The notes beneath the pieces were generated by a model. It was given only the letters and a program-made list of their open reading frames with translations, was not told the origin of the DNA and did not search any database. A DNA stretch of 64,000 nt from Siphonobacter aquaeclarae (GTDB lineage Bacteria; Bacteroidota; Bacteroidia; Cytophagales; Spirosomataceae). Positions 1 through 7,625 of this stretch are shown here, piece after piece; position 1 is the stretch's first letter, and each line of letters starts with the position of its first letter. Position numbers and translations under genes: made by a program. The stretch lies in the NCBI RefSeq assembly GCF_900103285.1, contig NZ_FNGS01000001.1, positions 737,515 through 801,514 on the forward strand, read 5' to 3'.

Positions 1-522
1 CGGTTTGGGTCCGATTGCATTACCTGCAGACGAAGGATCAGACTCAAAATAGATTATTCCCCAGTTTTTGATAGCGCTTTTCCCATCGCTGCCAACTTTG
101 AATTTAATAGTTGCAGTTGTGTTTGTGTACGTTGCTTCGCAAGCCTCCAATGTCGGGACGACAGCGTCACTGACCACCACAGTATGTTTGTCAGACGTTA
201 CATTTCCGCATTTATCAGTTAGCACAAGTTTGACTTCATAAGTCGCACTAGCTTCGTATTTATGCGTGACTTTTAACGACGGACCGGAGTCCTTCTTTCC
301 GTCTCCAAAATCCCACTCGATTTTGTCAAATGTGGCATTATTGGCGGAGGAAACCGTAAACTCAACGCTCAGTTGAGTCGCCTGATGGGAAACCGAAGAA
401 ATCGCAGTTTCACATTTGGGAAATTCCCGTTTCGGGAGGTCTTTTCTGCAGTCCGAAAGCAGAAAAAGGAGCGATAGATAAAGAAATGAGGCGGACAATC
501 TGGGGGGTAAAAGGTGTTTCAT
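1..522 (-). CDS. PKD-domain lipoprotein, C-terminus cut by the window edge
   Basis: An open frame runs from an ATG at 522 to the left edge without a stop, giving 174 residues of a longer protein. The N-terminus has a hydrophobic segment ending LLSDC, with Cys25 as the probable lipidated residue; Asp just before the Cys is unusual for a lipobox. Residues about 45-118 look like a PKD domain, with the hallmark WDFGDG. PKD domains are Ig-like folds common in surface proteins and adhesins of Bacteroidota. The gene is visibly more AT-rich than most of the window. Its binding partner cannot be guessed. Neighbour on the right is a divergently transcribed LuxR regulator, separated by 525 bp. Confidence 0.75.
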   Translation of the reverse strand, partial: MKHLLPPRLSASFLYLSLLFLLSDCRKDLPKREFPKCETAISSVSHQATQLSVEFTVSSANNATFDKIEWDFGDGKKDSGPSLKVTHKYEASATYEVKLVLTDKCGNVTSDKHTVVVSDAVVPTLEACEATYTNTTATIKFKVGSDGKSAIKNWGIIYFESDPSSAGNAIGPKP

Positions 523-1047
523 GAATAGAAGCAGGATTGGGAACCAACTTTGTCGAGTCAAAAGTAGAGAAGCCCCCCGACTTCTCATAACCCTATTTAT
601 AGGGGTATCGCAGACTTTTTTCGGGAAAAACACGCATATTTTTTGCACTTTTCCGGTATCCTTGCTGCGAGTCTTCTGAAAGGTGACTGAAATAGCTGTC
701 TTCCGAACCGGCTAAGGCCGTTTTTTGCCCTGACGCAGGACCTGCTTCTTTCGCCCTGTTGGGCATCGGTTTAATCAAAAAAATTTGCTAGTTAATTATT
801 TAACGGTCGATTAGAATCCGTAAAGTATCCTTTACGGATAAATCGTGATCCTATTATTCAGTTTAGGCAACCGGGAACTGCTTCCGGTGTTATTTTATCC
901 ATTTAAGACGCTCAATTCATAAAACCGGTGTTTTCGTCTTTGTGGCACCCCAATCACGTTTTTCAAGAAAGATATTTAAACCGTCCGACCCACTCATTCT
1001 CCTACCCGCTGAGTGGCTATCGGCTTCGTTTTATCTGTTCTTTTTTC
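523..1047. other. 525-bp divergent intergenic region with one strong palindrome
   Basis: No convincing gene lies between the PKD lipoprotein and the LuxR regulator. A 61-codon frame at 593-778 (minus) starts at TTG, has no recognisable motif and is rejected. A GTG at 928 would extend the regulator by 40 residues but that extension does not resemble a receiver domain. The only clear structure is the inverted repeat at 816-839. Confidence 0.6.
816..839. promoter_or_regulatory. Perfect 10-bp inverted repeat, candidate operator
   Basis: atccgtaaag is followed by a 4-base spacer and its exact reverse complement ctttacggat. There is no T-tract, so it is more likely a protein-binding site than a terminator. 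It sits between two divergent genes, about 210 bp before the LuxR-type start at 1048, in an otherwise AT-rich stretch. Confidence 0.5.
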
Positions 1048-1698
1048 ATGAATGTGTTGGATGAGCCTCCCGAAAACAGTTCCCTCGGTATAGCAATCGT
1101 ATCCGATGAACTTACCCTGTTTGCCGAAACCCTGGCTGTCTTCCTTCGGCAGACGGGCCGTTTCTCCCGGGTGTATACCGTACCCCCGGCGACCGAACTG
1201 GCCGAAAACCCGTTTCCGGCGTTGCCGGACGGACCGGTTTACCTGATCTCCGACCACCGGAGTATCGGATTGCGCGAAGTGATTCCTACCCGCCAGCGAT
1301 TGTTTATCATCCTCGTCAGCCATATACGCAATCTGCCGCAGTTTGAAGAAGTCCTGCTCCTGAAACCGGATGGTTTGATCAACAAGACCGACAGCACCGA
1401 CGAGCTGCTTCGTTGCATCGCCGCCCTGCGGGAAGGCCGGTCGTATCTGTCGTCCTCGCTCGCGCGCCTGCTGGCGGCGCGGCACGACCGGTCTCTCCGC
1501 CTTGACTTTACCCCGAAAGAGCGGGAAGTACTCCGCCACGCCCAGCGTGGAAAAAACATTGCCGAAACGGCGGAAGCGCTAAGCCTCAGCCGCCATACTG
1601 TTATCACGCACCGCCGTAATATGATGGTAAAGGCGAATTGCAATTCGATCACCGAACTACTCTCCATCGCCGTTTCCGAAGGGCTTATTTCGTATTAA
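1048..1698 (+). CDS. LuxR/NarL-type response regulator
   Basis: A 216-residue transcriptional regulator. Residues about 12-130 fit a receiver domain, with SDE in place of the usual acidic pair, a possible phospho-accepting Asp in LISDH, and the conserved Lys in INKTD. Residues about 148-212 are a LuxR-type helix-turn-helix, beginning FTPKEREVL and containing the recognition helix LSRHTVITHRRN. I chose the ATG at 1048 because homology begins there; the GTG at 928 only adds residues of no recognisable family. No sensor kinase is nearby, so its input is unknown and the degenerate acidic pocket may mean it works without phosphorylation. It ends at a bidirectional terminator shared with the PEBP gene. 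Confidence 0.85.
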   Translation: MNVLDEPPENSSLGIAIVSDELTLFAETLAVFLRQTGRFSRVYTVPPATELAENPFPALPDGPVYLISDHRSIGLREVIPTRQRLFIILVSHIRNLPQFEEVLLLKPDGLINKTDSTDELLRCIAALREGRSYLSSSLARLLAARHDRSLRLDFTPKEREVLRHAQRGKNIAETAEALSLSRHTVITHRRNMMVKANCNSITELLSIAVSEGLISY

Positions 1699-1735
1699 AA
1701 AAAGCCGCAGGATGTATCCCTGCGGCTTTTTTTTT
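1697..1735. terminator. Bidirectional intrinsic terminator
   Basis: Stem gccgcagg/cctgcggc (1704-1711 with 1719-1726), flanked by an A-tract on the left and nine Ts on the right. It separates the convergent LuxR regulator and PEBP genes and overlaps the PEBP stop codon. Confidence 0.9.
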
Positions 1736-2265
1736 CAGCGTTGCCCGTACATCACAATCGACGCTTTTCCAAGCAGCAACCCTGACAGGTTGAATCCGAC
1801 CATCGCCGGAGGCGTACCCGGCCCGAGCTCCAGCGGCGCTTTCAGGGCGTAAACGGTAATCAGGTACTCGTGCGGCGCGCCCGGAGGCGGGCAGGGACCG
1901 CCGTAACCCGGCTTTCCGAAATCCGTGATACTTTGGACGGCACCCGCCGGCGCTGCCTTGCCGGAAGCGTCGCCGGCCCCTGCTTTCAGCGAGGTGACGT
2001 CCGCCGGGATGTTGAATAGCACCCAATGCCAGAAACCGCTGCCCGTCGGCGCATCCTTGTCATACATCGTGACGGCAAAGCTTTTGGTCCCCGCCGGCGC
2101 ATTTTCCCAGGATAGCTGCGGGGAAATATTTTCTCCCGTGCAGCCGAAGCCCTGGAAAAATTGCCGCTGCGTCGCCTGTCCGCCCAGTTCGGCGCTCTTG
2201 AGGGTAAATGTTTGCGCGCTCAGGCTGCCTGTTCCCAGAAGGAAGCAAAAAAGAAGCTTTTTCAT
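1735..2265 (-). CDS. YbhB/YbcL-family (PEBP, Raf-kinase-inhibitor-like) protein
   Basis: A 176-residue secreted protein. An N-terminal signal peptide (KKLLFCFLLGTGSLSAQ) predicts export. The body carries the phosphatidylethanolamine-binding fold signatures: SPQLSWENAP, the DKDAPTGSGFWHWVLFNIP block with the ligand-pocket Asp, Pro and His, and GPCPPPGAPHEY near the middle. Bacterial members are small soluble proteins of poorly known role, thought to bind anionic ligands. It is the last gene of a minus-strand series and has its own promoter box at 2292-2299. Family assignment is firm; physiological role is not. Confidence 0.9.
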   Translation of the reverse strand: MKKLLFCFLLGTGSLSAQTFTLKSAELGGQATQRQFFQGFGCTGENISPQLSWENAPAGTKSFAVTMYDKDAPTGSGFWHWVLFNIPADVTSLKAGAGDASGKAAPAGAVQSITDFGKPGYGGPCPPPGAPHEYLITVYALKAPLELGPGTPPAMVGFNLSGLLLGKASIVMYGQR

Positions 2266-2291
2266 GCGTGTGGAATAAAAGGTTTACCACA

Positions 2292-2299
2292 CAAAGGTA
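2292..2299 (-). promoter_or_regulatory. TAnnTTTG -7 promoter box for the PEBP gene
   Basis: On the minus strand the bases read TACCTTTG, an exact match to the Bacteroidota housekeeping -7 element, about 27 bases before the PEBP ATG. A short inverted repeat gtgtgg/ccacac (2268-2273 with 2287-2292) overlaps its edge. No convincing -33 TTTG was found. Confidence 0.5.
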
Positions 2300-2355
2300 C
2301 CGGGGTCGCCAGGCAGCAACCGATACCGGAAAGACCGTATTCTGTTTCGAAAAGA

Positions 2356-3189
2356 TCAATCCTGCCCCTGGTAGGCCCGGGGCGTTACGCCAAATTCCTT
2401 TTTGAAAGCCTGAATGAAACTGGAAAGATTCTCGTATCCGAGTTCGAGGTGAATATCGCTCGGACGCGCGCTGCCGTGCCGCAGGAGGATAGCGGCTTGC
2501 TTCATCCGCTGGGCGTGAAACCAGCGGGAAGGCCCCATGCCGTACACGGATTCGAAACGGCGTTTGAACGTCGAAACGCTCATGTGACAAAGAAAAGCCA
2601 GCTCGTCGAGCGATAGCCGGTTGAAACTATTGCTTTCAACGATCCGCCGGAAGGTACCTTCCGCCGAACGCCGGGCAATCCCGTGAAGAAAAGCCGGAAA
2701 GGAACCGCTAAAACGGAGCGTCAGATAGGTAAGAATCTCCTCTACTTTGAGAAAAAGTAACGCCTCTTCCGAAGGCTGATTATGCAGCAGCCGAAGCGAA
2801 GCAGCGAAATGCAGGATAAACGGATCCTGCCCGAAAATGAAACCCGAGGCCCTTTCACTACCGGAAACACTGGCATGTTTTGCCAGAAAACCAGCCAGCA
2901 GCGTATCGTCAAAGAAAAGGACTACGCTCCGGTAGGCTCCCCGCTGCGGACGGCGCTCGGTCATGAGGCAGTTTCCCGCTGGAAAAAGGATAGCCTCCTG
3001 ACCTGCTAATTGTTTCGTCTCATCGGCGAAACAGACCGTCTTTTCCCCGTCAAACAAAAAGCTGATGGCATGATGGGTCGACGTCACCCGGCATTTCACC
3101 GTGTCGTGCAACTCATTTTCATACACATGTACGTAAGCCGGACCTACTTCCTTTCCGGCCAGCGCCCGGGGTAAAACCATCTCTGACAT
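2356..3189 (-). CDS. AraC-family transcriptional regulator
   Basis: A 277-residue protein. The N-terminal 170 residues look like a ligand-binding cupin-type domain with no catalytic motif. Residues about 175-275 form the AraC double helix-turn-helix: LSLDELAFLCHMSVSTFKRRF is the first HTH and the stretch around DIHLELGYENLSSFIQAFKK, ending GVTPRAYQ, is the second. It lies 24 bp downstream of the FkbM methyltransferase on the same strand and upstream of the PEBP gene, so it may be cotranscribed with the former. Target genes are not evident. It resembles the subgroup often paired with small catabolic genes in Bacteroidota. Confidence 0.9.
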   Translation of the reverse strand: MSEMVLPRALAGKEVGPAYVHVYENELHDTVKCRVTSTHHAISFLFDGEKTVCFADETKQLAGQEAILFPAGNCLMTERRPQRGAYRSVVLFFDDTLLAGFLAKHASVSGSERASGFIFGQDPFILHFAASLRLLHNQPSEEALLFLKVEEILTYLTLRFSGSFPAFLHGIARRSAEGTFRRIVESNSFNRLSLDELAFLCHMSVSTFKRRFESVYGMGPSRWFHAQRMKQAAILLRHGSARPSDIHLELGYENLSSFIQAFKKEFGVTPRAYQGQD

Positions 3190-3213
3190 ACCGTAAAAAT
3201 AGACAGGATTTGC

Positions 3214-4002
3214 CTATTCCCGGACAGCCGCCAGCATGTAGCATTGCGGTTGAAGCCATTCGTATTGTACCCGGAACCCCGCTTCCTGAAGGAAACGGCT
3301 CATTTCCCGTACGTTACGCCGGTCTTCGTCGAGGTCGTGTATTTCTGCCAGAATACGGCCGATACGGCGGATCAGCAACGGGTCGGTATGGTACAGGATA
3401 TCGTATTCACTGCCTTCGCAATCCAGTTTCAGCAGGTCTACGGATGATTCATCTTCCAGTACTTCCGTCAGTGAAAGGGACGGTACTTCGATCTGCCGGG
3501 TGTTGTTTTCGTGGAAATCGGCAAAGACCGACGCAACGGTCTGATTCACGTCGCCTTCCTCGGCATATAGTGTCAGGACAGGTATCGGCTGCCCGGTAAC
3601 CGCCTTTGCCTCGAGGCGGATGTAGGGCTTCAGCCACGGATTCTGATCCAGTACATATTGAAAACGCATCACATTGGCAGGTATCGGCTCGAATGCCAGA
3701 ATATCCGCCTGGCCCGTCTTCGACAACAGAATAAAATTAAAAAAGCCCGCGTTTGCGCCGATATCAATGATTTTGGGCCGGGGAGGCAGCGATGCCACCA
3801 GTTCCTGAATACCGTATACGTCCTCCATGAAAATCTCCTTGAAGAGAATATACAACCGCAGGGGTACTTCCAGCCGGATGGCATGAGGACGGGTTTGAAA
3901 CACCAGGTCACGCTTCCGCCGCTCACCTTTGTGAAAATAGTACTCGCCGGGATTGGAGACGTGTTTCGTCAGTTCGTAGTAGCGCCGGATGCCTTTGACC
4001 AT
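3214..4002 (-). CDS. FkbM-family SAM-dependent methyltransferase
   Basis: A 262-residue protein with no signal peptide. The Rossmann SAM-binding motif I is visible as IIDIGANAGFFNF (about residues 77-89), followed by the acidic loop LAFEPIP and the later LLKLDCEGSEYDIL, all typical of the FkbM family. Such enzymes O-methylate sugars, polyketides or glycans. Here there are no glycosyltransferases or polysaccharide genes alongside, so the substrate is open. The start is an ATG. It follows the YceI gene by about 50 bp and precedes the AraC gene by 24 bp, so it could belong to a short minus-strand operon. Confidence 0.88.
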   Translation of the reverse strand: MVKGIRRYYELTKHVSNPGEYYFHKGERRKRDLVFQTRPHAIRLEVPLRLYILFKEIFMEDVYGIQELVASLPPRPKIIDIGANAGFFNFILLSKTGQADILAFEPIPANVMRFQYVLDQNPWLKPYIRLEAKAVTGQPIPVLTLYAEEGDVNQTVASVFADFHENNTRQIEVPSLSLTEVLEDESSVDLLKLDCEGSEYDILYHTDPLLIRRIGRILAEIHDLDEDRRNVREMSRFLQEAGFRVQYEWLQPQCYMLAAVRE

Positions 4003-4053
4003 ATGTGGGATGGATGAGTTACTTAAATACGCATTCCCGCGGCCGGCAGACTT

Positions 4054-4557
4054 TCACCGGCGTACCACGGGTACTGTCACTTCAATATCGGTTGAGTCGG
4101 CTTCTCCGCCCCGGGGTTTTCCGATGCCGAAATCGACGCGGTTGATCCTGAACCGGCCCCGAAAAACGGCGCCGTCTTCAAAAGCAAACGGTATCGTCAC
4201 CGAACGCTTCACGCCATGCAACAGCAACTTCCCGAAGGCGGCGCAGGCCTCTCCGCGGACGCGGATACTATCAGACCTGAACTCAATATACGGAAAAGCA
4301 GCTGCGTCGAACCATTTTGCGCTTCGGGCATGGCGGTTTTTCAGGCCATTGCCGGTCTCGATTGACGCCGTTTCCACTTTTACAACGAACGAAGACCGGG
4401 AAACACTATCCGGATCAAACAGCAGCCGGCCTTCCAGACTGCGGAATTCGCCGGTCGCATACCGGTCGCGAAACCGAATGGCATACCCCGGGCGGATTTC
4501 CCACTCCGGGGCTATGTTCAGGACGACGAGGGCGATACAAAGCCCGATTTTTTTCAT
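4054..4557 (-). CDS. YceI-family lipid-binding periplasmic protein
   Basis: A 167-residue protein starting at the ATG at 4557; a frame extension to a TTG at 4578 is unlikely because the signal peptide (KKIGLCIALVVLNIA) starts at 4557. The mature part shows the YceI lipocalin-like pattern: GEFRSLEGRLLFD, VETASIETGN, RHARSAKWFDAAAFPYIEF and FGIGKP. Known members bind long-chain isoprenoids or related lipids in the periplasm. It is shorter than the usual 190 residues or so, mostly in the N-terminal strand region. It sits 93 bp downstream of the phosphodiesterase gene on the same strand. Confidence 0.8.
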   Translation of the reverse strand: MKKIGLCIALVVLNIAPEWEIRPGYAIRFRDRYATGEFRSLEGRLLFDPDSVSRSSFVVKVETASIETGNGLKNRHARSAKWFDAAAFPYIEFRSDSIRVRGEACAAFGKLLLHGVKRSVTIPFAFEDGAVFRGRFRINRVDFGIGKPRGGEADSTDIEVTVPVVRR

Positions 4558-4650
4558 CTTTAACGATATTTCCCTCAAAAAGACCGTGCACCCATTCCGA
4601 TCCGGTGATGAAAATGAGCGAACGGCAGGGAAATTATGCCAACGGTCTGT

Positions 4651-5529
4651 TCAGAACAGAAACGAAAGCGGTCGCCCGGTCCAGACTTCCGGCGTTTTCA
4701 GTCCGAAGACATACGCGAGCGTTGCCGCGGTATCATATGTCATAACGCTGCGGCGGATTTCCCCTTTTTGCCGCACGGCTTTTCCGTACAGAATCCAGGG
4801 AATTTCCATTTCCTGGAGCGACTTTCCCCCGTGCCCGCGGCTGATGCCGCCGTGGTCGGACGTCAGCAATACCAGCGTTTCATCCGCAATACCCGCCCGT
4901 TCCAGCGCAGCCAGCAGTTGCCCGACATACCTATCCGTCCGGTTTACCGCCTGGATATATGGCCGGGTACCATGCCCCACGGCATGCCCGGCATTGTCCA
5001 CCTCCGAAAAATGCACGAATAGCAGAGACGGCTTATCCTTTTCAATGCACTGTATGGCTGCGACGGCCGTGGCGCTATCGCCTGAACAGTTAACCGACGT
5101 CGTCACGCATTGTTTTTCATACAGGTAGCCAATGCCGTCCCATTCGTACACCACCGCGGAAGTTGCCTTTGGCCGCTGCTTTTTCAAGAGGTAGAAGACG
5201 GTAGGAAACATTCCATACTCGGTAGTCTCCTGCGACGGCGGTTCGGGCACCTGACTATTCCACTCCGTATAGCCGTGCACTTCCGGTCCCGCACCCATGA
5301 GCATAGACGCCCAGTTGACCGCGCTGGAGGAGGGCAATACACTCCGGGCCTTCAGCGTCCAGGCGCCGTTATCCATCATTTTCTGAAACGTCGGAATTGT
5401 TGCTTTCGGAAAGCAATAGGAGCCCAATCCATCGACTCCGATCAGCAGTACGTGTTTTGCGTGACGTACCTGCGCGTGTACCGTTCCGGCAACCCAGAGG
5501 AAGAGTCCGGCAACCAGCCATTTTTTCAT
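4651..5529 (-). CDS. Alkaline-phosphatase-superfamily phosphodiesterase, NPP-like
   Basis: A 292-residue secreted hydrolase with signal peptide KKWLVAGLFLWVAGTVHAQ. Metal-ligand motifs of the nucleotide pyrophosphatase/phosphodiesterase branch are visible: IGVDGLG (Asp near residue 33), EVDNAGHAVGHG and TSDHGG with a later GHGG. The nucleophile position is LPSSSAVNW, where Ser69 stands in for the usual Thr of the TFPN motif. Phosphodiesters or phosphomonoesters outside the cytoplasm are likely substrates. The sequence is short compared with the roughly 400 residues common in the family. A strong TAnnTTTG box lies just upstream. Confidence 0.82.
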   Translation of the reverse strand: MKKWLVAGLFLWVAGTVHAQVRHAKHVLLIGVDGLGSYCFPKATIPTFQKMMDNGAWTLKARSVLPSSSAVNWASMLMGAGPEVHGYTEWNSQVPEPPSQETTEYGMFPTVFYLLKKQRPKATSAVVYEWDGIGYLYEKQCVTTSVNCSGDSATAVAAIQCIEKDKPSLLFVHFSEVDNAGHAVGHGTRPYIQAVNRTDRYVGQLLAALERAGIADETLVLLTSDHGGISRGHGGKSLQEMEIPWILYGKAVRQKGEIRRSVMTYDTAATLAYVFGLKTPEVWTGRPLSFLF

Positions 5530-5561
5530 TGTATGTAAAATAGATTTTTATAAATACTAAA

Positions 5562-5569
5562 CAAATGTA
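5562..5569 (-). promoter_or_regulatory. TAnnTTTG -7 promoter box for the phosphodiesterase gene
   Basis: Read on the minus strand the bases are TACATTTG, an exact -7 match, 33 bases before the ATG at 5529 in an AT-rich gap of 73 bp. Confidence 0.5.
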
Positions 5570-5602
5570 TGCTATAAGTTAAAAATACACATTACCTTTT
5601 TA

Positions 5603-7063
5603 TTAACTTTTTCTGTCTTTCGCGGAAAGGGCGAGCGCAATTCTGCGGAGTCCGTCTTCCAGCTCCGTATCCGTCAGTGAAGCATAGCCGAGCCGCAGCG
5701 CGGGGGGGCCATCCCCCGAAAACCAAAATCTCCGCGTATCAATGACCTGAACGCCTGCCCGCGCCAGGTCGTCTACAGACAGCGGTGTGCGCAGCGGCAC
5801 CCAGAATGCCAGTCCGCCTTCAGGCCGTCCCACCATAACCTGATCACCCAGGTACTGATGCAGCAGCGCCTCCATGCGACTGCGTTTCCGGCTGTAAACG
5901 GAAAACGCCTTCCGTGTATGCCGGGAGACGATCCCCTCGTCCATCAGCTCGGCAACGGCGTTTTCCATGATGGTATCGCCCTGACGGTCGATCCGCATCC
6001 GGAGTGCGGCGACGGCGTCAACAAACGGAACCGGGCCCGTCAGGTAGCCAATCCGGACGGCGGGAGCAATCAGTTTGCTGAGCGATCCGATGTAGATGAC
6101 ATCCGGATCCAGGCTGGCGAGCGGCAGTACGCTCCGTAGTCCGAAATGGTATTCGTAGTCGTAATCGTCCTCCACCACCGCAAAGCCATATTGCCGGGAA
6201 AGCCGGAGCAGGTGCATCCGGCGATCTGCCTTGAGGCTTACCGTCGTCGGAAACTGGTGGTGCGGCGTCACATATACGGCCTTTATGGGCCCCTGACGGC
6301 AAATTGATTCCAGGTCATCCGTCCGGATTCCGGAAGCATCGACCGCCACAGGAATCAGTACTGCGCCGGCCTGCCGGAATACTTCCCGCGCCGGCGAATA
6401 TCCCGGATCTTCCACCACTACCCTGTCGCCCGGGCAAACCAGCGTCATCGCTGCCAGGTATAGTGCCATCTGGCTACCGCGGGTGACGCAGAGGTTTTCC
6501 GGGACAGTTTGCAAACCCCGTTCAAGGCGAAGCATTCGGGTGAGGGCTTCCCGCAGTTTGGGTTCTCCTTTTTCATGGCCGTAGCCCATCATTCTCCAGC
6601 GGGCTTTCTGGCGGAAAATCCGGCGGTAGGCGCGGGCCAGCTCGTCAAGCGGGGCCAGTTTGACATCGGGAAGCCCGTCGTCAAACACAATACTGCCGCG
6701 TCCGGCATCGCTAAGCGGCAGCGTCTCGAAAGCATTGAAGGCAAAGGGGACTGCATTTCCGGCAGAAGGCTGCTCTTCCGGAAGTACCCAATCCGGAAGT
6801 GTCCGGGAAACGAACGTGCCCTTTCTTGATGAAGATTCGGCCCAGCCGCCGGCCAGGAGTTCCTCATATGCCAGGACGACCGTTTTCCGGTTGACGCCCA
6901 GGTCGCCGGCCAATACCCGGCTACCCGGCAGCGGCATTCCGGGCTGGAGGCGCCCTTTCCGGATTTCGGCGATAATACCATCGGCAATCTGAAGAAATAC
7001 GGCGGTATGACTGCGGAAATCAAGCACCAGCTGAAGTTTCCACGAGCGAAGAGACTGGACCAT
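5603..7063 (-). CDS. MocR-type regulator (GntR HTH fused to PLP aminotransferase domain)
   Basis: A 486-residue fusion. Residues about 20-85 form a winged helix of the GntR type, with MPLPGSRVLAGDLGVNRKTVVLAYEEL. The rest is a fold-type I aminotransferase domain: YGHEKGEPKLREAL, TRGSQMAL, VEDPGYSP, VEDDYDYEY and SLSKLIAPAVRIGY, in which Lys330 should bind pyridoxal phosphate. MocR proteins sense amino acids or PLP metabolites through this domain and usually control the divergent gene. Here that gene is a cupin followed by a DapA-family aldolase, so those are the probable targets. It is not closely tied to pdxST, so PdxR is not assigned. Confidence 0.92.
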   Translation of the reverse strand: MVQSLRSWKLQLVLDFRSHTAVFLQIADGIIAEIRKGRLQPGMPLPGSRVLAGDLGVNRKTVVLAYEELLAGGWAESSSRKGTFVSRTLPDWVLPEEQPSAGNAVPFAFNAFETLPLSDAGRGSIVFDDGLPDVKLAPLDELARAYRRIFRQKARWRMMGYGHEKGEPKLREALTRMLRLERGLQTVPENLCVTRGSQMALYLAAMTLVCPGDRVVVEDPGYSPAREVFRQAGAVLIPVAVDASGIRTDDLESICRQGPIKAVYVTPHHQFPTTVSLKADRRMHLLRLSRQYGFAVVEDDYDYEYHFGLRSVLPLASLDPDVIYIGSLSKLIAPAVRIGYLTGPVPFVDAVAALRMRIDRQGDTIMENAVAELMDEGIVSRHTRKAFSVYSRKRSRMEALLHQYLGDQVMVGRPEGGLAFWVPLRTPLSVDDLARAGVQVIDTRRFWFSGDGPPALRLGYASLTDTELEDGLRRIALALSAKDRKS

Positions 7064-7073
7064 CTGTTTTAAT

Positions 7074-7116
7074 CAAAACTGGAGGATTTAAACGGTCCAA
7101 AGATCGAACAGTTTTG
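7074..7116. promoter_or_regulatory. Spaced inverted repeat in the MocR/cupin divergent promoter
   Basis: caaaactg at 7074-7081 and its exact complement cagttttg at 7109-7116 flank 27 bases that contain tttaaa. It occupies the only shared control region between the MocR regulator and the cupin gene, so it is a candidate MocR site. An 8-bp match over this spacing could be chance. Confidence 0.35.
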
Positions 7117-7154
7117 TGGCGTCCAGACAGTTGGGCCTAAAACTTTTCAAGCAC

Positions 7155-7607
7155 ATGAAGACAGCCTTTTCTTCGAAGGATTTCCACGAAACCTTCGCCC
7201 GTCCCGTCTACCGGAAAGTCGAAAAACTCATTCACCGCCGGGTTGAAAGCTCGCTGGAGCACGAGCAGTTTTCGACGGAACGGAAGCATCCGGTCTTCTT
7301 TGTCGATTTACCAACGCGCAACGTCAGCATGACCATCGGCGGTCTGCTTCCCGGCCAGCTTACCAACCGTCACCGTCATACCTATGAAACGGTATTGTAT
7401 GTCATCGAAGGAAAGGGATACACGGAAATTGAAGGGCAGCGGGTGGAATGGGAAGCCGGCGACGCGGTTTACATTCCCAGCTGGGCCTGGCACCGGCACC
7501 AGAACATGAGCGAGACCGAACCGGCCCGGTACATTGCCTGTGAAAATGCGCCTCAGCTTCAGAATCTGGGCGTTGCCCTCCGCGAAGAAGAAGGCCGCGA
7601 TCTCTGA
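7155..7607 (+). CDS. Single-domain cupin protein
   Basis: A 150-residue protein without signal peptide. The cupin core runs from about residue 60 to 130, with the first metal motif RHRHTYETVLYVIEG (His73, His75) and the second GDAVYIPSWAWHRHQN (His113). I chose the ATG at 7155 over a GTG at 7116 because the extra 13 residues are basic and unconserved in look. Cupins of this size are often dioxygenases, isomerases or sensors of small sugars and acids. It is 18 bp upstream of the DapA-family gene and divergent from a MocR regulator, so the two probably act on the same metabolite. Confidence 0.82.
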   Translation: MKTAFSSKDFHETFARPVYRKVEKLIHRRVESSLEHEQFSTERKHPVFFVDLPTRNVSMTIGGLLPGQLTNRHRHTYETVLYVIEGKGYTEIEGQRVEWEAGDAVYIPSWAWHRHQNMSETEPARYIACENAPQLQNLGVALREEEGRDL

Positions 7608-7625
7608 CCTTTCTCCCCAACAACT

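Noticed and set aside
593-778. 61-codon minus-strand frame in the PKD-LuxR gap
   Set aside because: It starts at TTG, has no motif or signal peptide, and shows no sign of a coupled partner.
3989-5128. 379-codon plus-strand frame
   Set aside because: It overlaps the YceI and phosphodiesterase genes on the other strand, both with signal peptides and family motifs.
5603-7063. Ordinary aminotransferase
   Set aside because: The N-terminal GntR helix-turn-helix and divergent gene order identify it as a MocR regulator.
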